Assembly: GCA_002435385.1 (NCBI GenBank)
Contig: DJMN01000053.1
Location: forward strand, 1-64,000
Length of the DNA: 64,000 nucleotides
Direction: 5' to 3'
Origin: Patescibacteria group bacterium UBA6489
Lineage (GTDB): Bacteria > Patescibacteriota > Gracilibacteria > BD1-5 > UBA6164
Below are positions 56,209 through 64,000 of the stretch, in pieces (the first letter of the stretch is position 1; each line of letters opens with the position of its first letter). The notes under the pieces were generated by a model. That model made no database searches. It was given only the letters and a program-made list of their open reading frames with translations, and had not been told where the DNA came from. The translations under genes and the position numbers were made by a program.

Positions 56209-58203
56209 TTACATTTTTTCTGGCATATCAATACCTAGAATTTCAAAACATTCTTTTACAGTTTCAGAAAATCTTTTAACTAAACTTAATTTAAAATTTC
56301 TCTTATTTTCATTCTTTTCAGAAAGTATAGGAACTCAATTATAAAATGAATTAAAAATTTTTGTTAATTCAAATACATAAGATGCCAAAACATGAGGCAT
56401 ATTTTTTTCTATCATTTCTACTAAACATCAATCAGAAGAAAAATATTTTATCAAAATCTTTACTAAATTTTGTATTTTATCCAATTCATCTTCAGCTATA
56501 TTTTCAAAACCATCAAAATTTTCTTGTATATTTACTCATTCACTACTAGCTTTCTCTAATATTCTTCTAGCTCTTACATAAGCATACTGTATATATGGTC
56601 AACTATTCCCTTCAAAAGTCATAAATTCATCCCAATCAAAAACAACATCTGTTTCTCTATTTTTCTTCAAATAACCATATTTTATAGCTCAAATTCAAAT
56701 CACTTTACTCAATTCTTTAAGTTCTTTTCATTGTATATCATCTCTCTTTTTTAACATAATTTTTTGAGCTCTTTCTTCAGCCTCATCCAAAAGATTATCT
56801 AATTTTATTATCTTTCATTTTCTTGTAGACATAGCTCCATCTTTCAACTTTATAAATCAATTATAAGCATGAATAAGTTCTGTATTATCTTTTCATTCTC
56901 TTTTTAACCATCACGCTTTTTTTGATATTTCAAAAGCCTGCTCCAAATGAAGTTTTTGTCTAACATCTACAAAATACACTATATAATCAGGACTCCAGTT
57001 ATCCATTCTATATTTAATACAAGCCAAATCAGATGCCAAATATCCATGAGATCAATCTCTTTTCTGTAGAATACAACTAGGGATTTTTAATTCCTCATCA
57101 AACTCAACTCAAACAGAACCATCATCATTTTTAGTTGCAATTCACTTTTCTATAAGCTCTATCACTATATCCTTCATAGAATATTCTAAATCAGGATAGT
57201 TTTCTATTTTAGGTAACCCCAATCACTCATAAAAACTCTCTCAAATATTATAATCACACTTTATATTCAATCTTTCTAATTGCTTATCCATAGCTTTAAT
57301 AGACTCCCTAGTAAAACTCTGCCAAAGCTTTACAGAGTCTTCATCTCATTTAGACAATTTTTTAAACTCTACTCTAGTTTGCTCCTCTAAATTAATAATA
57401 GATTCTTTATATTGTGATAATTGAAAATTAAAAAATTTATCATCTATATCCTTAGTATAATTAAGTAATTTTTCAAAATCAGAAAAATTATGTTTTAATG
57501 AAATCTCTTTCCATCTTCAATCAGTAAATTTCTCTGGTAATTCATAACCATTTTCAGAAAAAAATTCAACAATTCTATCTATAAAAACATCTAACTTTCA
57601 ATGCTCATTTTTTATCCTACTTGTAATCTTCACATACAAATTAAATAAATGCTCTACAGCATTTTCTTTTAATTTTTTCTCCTCTCCCCAATACTTATAA
57701 GCAGTAATAAGTTTTCAAAATATTATTCCCCAATCCCCTATATGACTATCAGAAATAACTTTATATCAAACTTTTTTATATGCGTTTATCATAGCTTGCC
57801 CCTGATTTGGTGTACACATATGCCCAATATGAAGAGGCTTTCAAACATTAGCTCAAATATAATCAACTACTATTGTTTTTCACTTTTGATTTTCTTTAAG
57901 TTTATTAATAGTAGAACTTTCTAAGAACTCTAAAATATTATTCCTATTCACTTTTACATTCAAATAAGCTCAAGCAATTTCTAATCCCTCAAATATATCA
58001 TTTTCATCTTTTTCTAAAAATTGTTTCAACTCTTCAGCAATAATCTTAGGATTTTTCCTTAAATCCCTAGCCAAAATTCAAGCATTAAAACAATAATCTC
58101 CAAACATCTTTTTAGGAACATCTCACAACTTAACATCAGATAATTCTAAATCATAATTATCCTTTATAACCTTCTGTAACAACTCAACAATTCTTTCTTT
58201 CAT
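56209..58203 (-). CDS. argS: Arginyl-tRNA synthetase
   Basis: A 664-residue ArgRS: N-terminal additional domain, VDYIGANVGKPLHIGHM with the HIGH motif, SDSHIGDWGIIFGKLI, the characteristic MSTRKGK (KMSKS equivalent), GAIKYGYLKKN, DEFMTFEGNSGPYIQYAYVR and the DALR anticodon-binding domain. About 80-100 residues longer than the usual enzyme, through a middle insertion around residues 195-300. Catalytic motifs are intact. Confidence 0.95.
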
Positions 58204-58227
58204 AAAATTAAATAAAAATAACTAAAT

Positions 58228-58275
58228 AATTTCTCCCTTTCCCAAAAAATACCCAAAATAGAATGAATGGAAAAG
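58228..58275. repeat. Degraded second-family repeat
   Basis: TCTCCCTTTCCCAAAAAATA then CCCAAAATAGAATGAATGGA. This is a weak match to the 49419-49472 copy over the CCCAAAAT...AATGAA segment. It lies in the leader of argS. Confidence 0.4.
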
Positions 58276-58308
58276 AATTATGTAAATAATAATTCCCCTT
58301 AAAATCTT

Positions 58309-58344
58309 CCCCCTCCTTAGCAAGGAGGGGGCTAGGGGGTGGTT
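58309..58344. repeat. REP-like repeat upstream of argS
   Basis: CCCCCTCCTTAGCAAGGAGG with tail GGGCTAGGGGGTGGTT, a best-consensus copy. The 58204-58486 gap also holds the hairpin element at 58407 and nothing coding. Confidence 0.88.
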
Positions 58345-58406
58345 AAAAACAATATTATCCAATTAATCCCAAAAATCAAAAAAAAATCCTTTATTTATAA
58401 CAAATA

Positions 58407-58462
58407 AGAGATTAATAAGTACAGTTTTTGTTAACAGAGGGTTTTAACCCTTTGCTATTTCC
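58407..58462. repeat. Hairpin element, copy 2 (downstream of nhaD, upstream of argS)
   Basis: ATTAATAAGTACAG then ACAGAGGGTTTTAACCCTTT. Shares the hairpin core and the AAGTACA flank with 48720-48788. It lies 25 bp after the nhaD stop and about 200 bp before argS. Confidence 0.65.
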
Positions 58463-58486
58463 AATTTTCCAAAAAAATACACTTTC

Positions 58487-59899
58487 CTAATACCAACCAA
58501 ACATCTCAAACTGAATATACCGAATTAAAACAGATATAACATACCCTACAAGTATAGTCCAAGCATACTTCATATGAGTAGAAAAAGTATAAATCCCCTT
58601 CAACTTTCACATAACTCAAACTCAAGCCGCACTACCAAAACTAATCAAACTACCACCTATTCAAACAGTTAAAGTTAGTAACAACCACTGATCTAGTCAC
58701 ATACTAGGATCAGCCTTTAGAACAGCATTCATAACTGGAACATTATCAATAATAGCAGAAACAAATCAAACTATCACATTTCAAGGGGTACTTCACATCC
58801 AATCATAAAGCTCCACTATATATTGTAAAAAACCAATATAATGCAAAGCTCATACTGCCGATAATATACCAAAGAAAAATAACAAAGTATCATTTTCTAT
58901 AAGCCTCATACTAGCATATACATCAAAAGTAGCATTAGTTGACCTTCTATTTAGAAAATAAGCATACATCTTCAATGTAGCCAATCAAAACATCATTCCC
59001 CACATAGCTGGAAAGTGAAAAAACTGATGAAACACTACAGCACAAACTATAGTAAATATACCTAAAAATATTACTCATTTTCAACCATATTTAAGCTTAA
59101 CCTCTCCTCAATCAACAGAATCAACTATAGGTTTTCACTTAGGGACAAACCTAGACAAAAACAAACAAGTAACAACATATCAAGTAAAAGAAGCAGGAAA
59201 CAAATACAAGAAATTTAAAAATTCTCATTTTCCAGCAGTCCAAGCCATCAGTGTTGTAATATCTCCAAAAGGACTCCATGCTCATCAGGCATTAGCCGCA
59301 ACTATTATATTTATAGCTGTAGGAACAATGAAATTTATCTTTTTCCTTTCCATATTTAACAACACTGTAGACAAAACAAGTGCTGTAGTTAAATTATCAG
59401 CTATTGGACTCAAGAAAAAAGCAACAAATCAGATTCCCCAAAATATTTTTTTATAAGTCCATCAACTAGATACAAGCTTATGCTTCAATACCTCAAAAAC
59501 TCTTCTCTCTATAAGAGTTTCTATAAAGGTCATAGCAACAAACAAGAAAAAATAGATTTCAGCTATCTCTAAAATAAGCTCAGATAATCAATGATGCAAT
59601 GGTTCAAAATCTAAACCATTAATCATATAATAAAAACCAATAAAAACAAACATCAAAGTTCATATCATCAAAGCAGGTTTTGCCTTATTTAGATGATATT
59701 TTTCCTCTGTTGCTATAAAATAGTATCAAATGAAAAATATTAATATAGCAACTACTCATAACCAAGTTCTTGTTAAGTCTCATCAAATTTCTAGTATCGG
59801 AGTAAATAAAACATCTCAAAGTCAAGTATTACAACTTAAAATACCTCAAGTGCCTGTTAAGCAACTCAATACTTTTCATGCTCATCAAACTATATCCAT
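58487..59899 (-). CDS. nhaD: NhaD-type sodium/proton antiporter
   Basis: A 470-residue polytopic antiporter. NhaD marks: FVAMTFIETLIERRVFEVL, FFLSPIADNLTTALV, and NIIVAANAGGAWSPFGDITTLM, in which two glycines are UGA. Near the end come FVSAIIDNVPVMNAVLKA, GIGGSLISFGSAAGVGVMG. It exports Na+ or Li+ in exchange for protons. An N-terminal segment of about 35 residues (GGAGKVLSCLTGTGGILSCN) precedes the first helix; a later start is possible but no ATG lies there. Confidence 0.92.
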
Positions 59900-59929
59900 A
59901 TATGAGATAAATTAAGGTTTAATATAATA

Positions 59930-62380
59930 TTATTCTGTCGTAGTATCTTCAGAAGATTCATTCTCTGTTGCTTGAGTTTCTTCTTTTTGTTCTCAACCAG
60001 AAGAACTTTCACTTGATGTTTCTTCACTACTTCAAGAAGTCTCCTTTCCAAAATAATTCTTTATATCATCCTCTGTTGCTTTTTTACCAGATCAACCAAT
60101 CTCAAATTTTCAGTTATCATTAATATTTAGTTTTCAAGCATCAGCAAGTCATTTAATTATATCATTAGTATTAATTGAATTCAACAACAAATCTAAATCA
60201 TTTAAATGCTTTTCACTTACTTTACCACTAGCAATTCATGCAGATAAAGAAGTCATTAAATCTTTAAAACCTGAACTATTAGTATCAGCATTTCTATTTA
60301 TAGTTGCAGGAATAGAGCTACCTGTATCAGAAATAGCATTAAAAATTATAGTATTATTTTTTTCATCTGTTTTTATAGATGTTTCATTAGTTACACCTCC
60401 ATCCCCTGAGTTAGAAGTATCTTCGCCTCATTGTCTTTCCTTATGTCATTGGGCTAAAGCTGCATTCATCTCATCCATTGAAGTAGCCCTATTCCATTCT
60501 TTACCTCTCATCATATCAGTACCATTATCCTTAGCATATTTATCAAGTGCTCATATCAATTCTTTAACTTTTTTATAATCAGAAGTTGGTCCATTCAAAT
60601 CTTCCCAAAGATTTTTATCAAGACCTACATTCTCTGCCATCATCTTTAATGTATCTACTGATTCTTTAGTATTTGCTATATCAGGAATACTCTTATGTGC
60701 CAATATCATATTTTCCATCTGTTGCATACGTTCACTTAAAGAATTTGAATGCTTAATAGCATCTTGTGCTTTAACTGCTGCTTCTTGTTTACTTAAACTA
60801 TCGGGTTCCATTCAAAACAGCCTATGTTCTTTCATAAAGTCAAAACCTGGTTGTCTAGACTTATCATCAAGATATTGCATACCTTTTGATGCAATTTGCT
60901 GAGCAGAATTCATACTCATAAAACTTCAATTTCATGCAGGAATAATTGGTGCATACATAGGAGACTTCATAACAAGAGTTCAAATTTGACCTCAAAAATC
61001 CTCTATAGGCTTAACTATATTTGCAGTTATACTAGAAGTCTTCAATGCTGCAAAAACTCATATCCACAAAATAACCAACCCCAGAATTTGCATAATAAGC
61101 CTTCATAATGCTCACAAAGTATAATTAACAGTACTCTCAGTAGCCTCTCAGATAGCTCAATTTATACAAAAATTAAAAACACCTCAAAACTTAAAACAAC
61201 CATCAGCATCAGCAATTCCACCTTCTGCAGATTTTAAAACCGCCATTATAAATATAAAACCAAATGCCAAAGCTGCTGCTACATAAACAGGCACCATAGC
61301 TAAAGACAGAAACTCTTTCAAACTAAATTTAAAACTTCCCGATCAAACTCATTCACTAGATTTTCAGAAAAAATACAAAAGTCCAAAAATAGGAGAAAAT
61401 ATAGTATACAACCACAAAGTTATTCACCTAACAAACAAAGCCAAAAATAAAGCTATCATCAAAACAGCATACATTATTACAAACAATGCATCAAAAACTA
61501 CCTTTTGAAATAAGTCTGTTATTTTCGTTACTCACTTCCTCCAGTCTTCCATCTTAAAACTATCTGTTTCCTGAACACTCATTATAGCATAAGTGTAAAC
61601 AGAAACTATACCAAAAGAACTATTACCAAGTCATCATTTTAACTCTCAGTTTACCTCTTCTCATTTGAGAATCGATTTTACATCTTTTCCCTCACAAGAC
61701 CGCATAAATTCACCATCTCAATTTTGTCTTCATGTATTAGCACTAAACTCAGTACAACATGATTTTTTTAGATTTTCACATTTAATACTTCACAGATTTA
61801 ACTCATATTTAGTATCTACCATTTTTCATTCTATAGGAGCATAATCCAAACCTATATTATTATTTTCTATTATATGATGAGGTAACAATAAAACAGAAGT
61901 AGTAAGTATTCATGAAACACTTAAAGTAAATTGTACAATAAACCAAGAAACAGGAACAAGTAAAACTCAAACCACAAATCTAGGTAATGCCTCTTTCAGT
62001 TCCCATTTATCTCATCTATTTATTATATTCATAAAAGCAATCACTATAAGAACTATAGCAAAAGCAACATAAGCAATATTAGATACAAGGATCCATAACT
62101 CCTTCATTAACTTATCAAGTCAAAATATCTTTCAGTTATACCATTCTGGAGTTAGAAACCAAGAAACAAGAGCTGTTACAGCTCATAACACAGCAGAAAC
62201 AAAAGCTAAAACTAAATCAACTATTTGTATAACTAAGTTAACAAAATCCTGCTCACTCCAAGTTTTATCCTCAGCAAAAGTAAATTCACTTGATAAAGAA
62301 TATAACAAGAAAAACAAGATAAAATACCTAATTATTCTTTTATTATTTTTGAAAAAATCTTTTATTTTAGCTAAAAACAT
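59930..62380 (-). CDS. VirB6/TrbL-like membrane protein with acidic C-terminal tail
   Basis: An 816-residue protein with a signal peptide (RYFILFFLLYSLSSEFTFA, residues 18-36) and about eight helices to residue 510 (VSWFLTPEWYNGKIF; ALPRFVVGVLLVPVSWFIVQ; WLYTIFSPIFGLLYFFG). This layout recalls TrbL/VirB6 of type IV secretion. The last 250 residues are hydrophilic, ending in a Ser/Glu/Thr-rich acidic tail (KEETQATENESSEDTTTE). No VirB4 or VirD4 is in the window, so a secretion role is only suggested. A central loop has a Cys pair (KKSCCTEF). Confidence 0.65.
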
Positions 62381-62504
62381 ATTACCTTAAATTTAAATAT
62401 CCTAAGAATTTATGCAAAATCATCCACTTATATTTCACAATAATTTATAAAATTCTATCACACTTTCACACTATTAGCAAAAACCACTTCCTAAATACAA
62501 AAAA

Positions 62505-62536
62505 AAAACTAGACATTTAATTTTTATCTAGTTTTA
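62505..62536. terminator. Hairpin terminator in the 62.4-62.7 kb gap
   Basis: AAAACTAGA and TCTAGTTTT pair around a 13-base loop. The 62381-62703 gap holds this, two REP-like repeats and no gene; it separates mltG (minus) from the VirB6-like gene. Confidence 0.6.
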
Positions 62537-62593
62537 TAATATTTTATAATCTCATCTATGAAAACTCCCTCTACTCATTCTTTACCGTTATTA

Positions 62594-62628
62594 CCCCTCC
62601 TTAGCAAGGAGGGGGCTAGGGGGTGGTT
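62594..62628. repeat. REP-like repeat downstream of mltG (1)
   Basis: CCCCTCCTTAGCAAGGAGGG with tail GGCTAGGGGGTGGTT; identical to the 58309 copy over nearly its whole length. Confidence 0.88.
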
Positions 62629-62644
62629 ATTTTTTCCTACTTGT

Positions 62645-62680
62645 CCCTCTCCAGAAAGGGGAGCGATTAAGGGAGGGGTA
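62645..62680. repeat. REP-like repeat downstream of mltG (2)
   Basis: CCCTCTCCAGAAAGGGGAGC with tail GATTAAGGGAGGGGT, preceded by CCTACTTGT as in the 26312 copy. Confidence 0.75.
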
Positions 62681-62703
62681 TAAAAAACAAACCTAATAAA
62701 TCT

Positions 62704-63777
62704 TTAATAAATATACAAACTCTTATTCCTCTCATGTTCAGCATTATCTTTTCCATAATAAATTTTCCCTGTTTTTGTATCATGTAAATAAAACCAATAA
62801 GGGCTATCCTCAGAATTCACAGTAGCATTTATAGTTTCAAAACTAGGATTTGAAATAGGAGTTTTAGGTAGTCACAACATAGTTCTAGTATTATATTCTG
62901 ATTTTTCTCCTATATATTTAGAAACTACCATTTTACATTCTTGTGAAGTCAACTCATGAGGATAACAAACTGTAATATCAGCACCTATCATCCAATCATT
63001 ATTTAACCTCTTTTTCAAAATTCACGCAACAGTAGGTTTTTCGTCACCATTTTTCTCTTCTTTCTCAACTATTGAAGCAAGATTTATTATATCAACAATC
63101 TGACTATTATCCTTTCATTTTAACAACTTATCATAAACTCTATTCTGAAAATTATCTAGCATATTTCAAATAAAAATATCAGAAGAAAAATTATTAGGAT
63201 TTACATTATAAGTATCTGGATATAAAAATCATTCTAAAGTCAAAGTCTCAGACAAAAAAACATATTTAGATTTATTATAATTCTCTACAGCATTTATAAA
63301 ATCACCTTTTTTAATCAGAGGCTCTTCTATTTTTGTACTTTCACCGTCCTCATATTTACTAATACATCAACTCTCAATAGGATTAGATAAACAATAATCT
63401 ATATCATATATATTCCATCATTCTAAAATAGTTATTCTCAAATCAGTTTCATTTATAGGAGTCTTCAACTGCTCAAACAAAGTTTTTATGGTTGTCCCTC
63501 ACTTTAGATTATAAGTTCAAGCCTGCAAACCTGCTTCAACTGGATTCATTTTTAAATACCCTCTAAATAAATTGGAATTAATATCAAATTTTTCAGGTAA
63601 AGAATAATAAGTTTCTCACTTCTCTACAACAATAACAGAATCATCTTCAACCAATACATTATTTACAAATCACTTATAAACAAACAATCATGCAAAAACT
63701 AAAATTCATATCAAAACTAACAAAAATAAAAACACTTTTCATCATCCTTGTTTTTTATATTTTCCCTTCAAATACAT
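62704..63777 (-). CDS. mltG: Endolytic murein transglycosylase MltG
   Basis: A 357-residue YceG/MltG protein with an N-terminal helix (VFLFLLVLIGILVFAGLFVY), a LysM-like region (AGLQAGTYNLKGGTTIKTLF), and the catalytic domain: EGFLYPDTYNV, LASIVEKEEK (catalytic Glu), TVAGILKKRLNN, IGADITV and TMLGLPKTPISNPS. It cuts nascent glycan chains near the membrane and so limits their length. With MraY and the class A PBP it shows active peptidoglycan synthesis. Confidence 0.95.
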
Positions 63778-63854
63778 TTTATTTTTTAATTATCTTATAA
63801 AAGTTCCGATATTTTATTTAAAAAATTTTTTTTATCAAAAAAAGAAATCAAAAA

Positions 63855-63880
63855 AGAACACTTACTAAAGTAAGTGTTCT
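63855..63880. terminator. Terminator between the acidic gene and mltG
   Basis: AGAACACTTACT and AGTAAGTGTTCT form a perfect 12-bp stem with a 2-base loop, 22 bp past the stop of the acidic gene; it should act in both directions. Confidence 0.8.
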
Positions 63881-63901
63881 AAAAAACTTAGAAAAATATT
63901 A

Positions 63902-64000
63902 TTAGTCCTCTTCGTTTTCATCCTCTCCATCATCACTTAAATCATTTAAAATATTCTCTAAATCTTCTTCAAACTCATCTTCATCTATTTCTTCTACTTC
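63902..64000 (-). CDS. C-terminus of an acidic protein (partial)
   Basis: The last 32 codons before UAA read EVEEIDEDEFEEDLENILND and then LSDDGEDENEED. The gene continues past the end of the window. So acidic an end recalls RpoE-type (delta subunit) or nucleoplasmin-like tails, but nothing more can be said. Confidence 0.6.
   Translation of the reverse strand, partial: EVEEIDEDEFEEDLENILNDLSDDGEDENEED

Noticed and set aside
58309..58344. GGGGGTGGTT in the repeats as a T-box motif
   Set aside because: It looks a little like GGGTGGNACC but there is no ACC, no antiterminator partner strand and no competing terminator. It belongs to the repeat tail.
1..64000. tRNA, rRNA or tmRNA genes
   Set aside because: No GGTTCGAATCC-like T-arm or rRNA-like GC-rich conserved block was seen by eye on either strand; a covariance search would be the decisive test.

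Overview
The window is very AT-rich and comes from a bacterium that reads UGA as glycine (genetic code 25). On both strands, long frames run through many UGA codons at invariant glycines: MraY TMGG, GatB, the HIGH region of ArgS, Lgt, the KTG motif of a PBP, and the NhaD NAGG motif. Every gene traced ends in UAA or UAG, never UGA. Among known lineages this fits the CPR phyla Absconditabacteria (SR1) or Gracilibacteria; the window does not tell them apart. No rRNA, tRNA, CRISPR array, transposase or prophage was seen.

Layout. 0-1.4 kb: RNHCP zinc-ribbon protein and mraY. 1.7-5.5 kb: a secreted protein, then an OmpR-type regulator and histidine kinase. 5.7-17.3 kb: a minus-strand run of surface genes. 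It holds two giant exported proteins with S-layer-like repeats and LytM/M23 peptidase domains (one frameshifted), several small membrane proteins, and an SLH protein whose signal region is broken by a 62-bp duplication. 17.5-23.5 kb: a 1985-residue alpha-2-macroglobulin with a CIEQ thioester motif. 23.6-31.6 kb: lipoproteins, holA and a membrane-anchored MEMO-CapA fusion. 31.6-36.7 kb: an HTH-phosphoribosyltransferase regulator with a palindromic operator, glycyl-tRNA synthetase, a NUDIX gene preceded by a glycine-type T-box riboswitch, a RIC-like protein and idi. 36.9-46.3 kb (plus strand): orphan response regulator, a large secreted protein, an RlmD-like methylase, then an lgt-rhomboid-PBP operon. 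46.3-64 kb: NAT-like protein, SPFH protein, HPF-like protein, gatB, a lysozyme-like-domain protein, rpsO, Rel/SpoT, a Trm9-like methylase, argS, NhaD antiporter, a VirB6/TrbL-like membrane protein, mltG, and the end of an acidic protein.

The genes describe a cell that makes and remodels peptidoglycan (MraY, class A PBP, MltG, two M23 proteins) and carries a heavily decorated surface (SLH proteins, lipoproteins with Lgt, alpha-2-macroglobulin). It has stringent response, transamidosome and isoprenoid-isomerase functions.

The most notable regulatory signals are: (1) a complete T-box antiterminator/terminator with a UGGA acceptor-pairing bulge ahead of the NUDIX-to-glyS run; (2) three promoters sharing one architecture, two 11-bp direct repeats placed 5 bp upstream of TATAAT, one of them on the two-component operon itself; (3) palindromic REP-like repeats found both between genes and, in frame, inside conserved genes.
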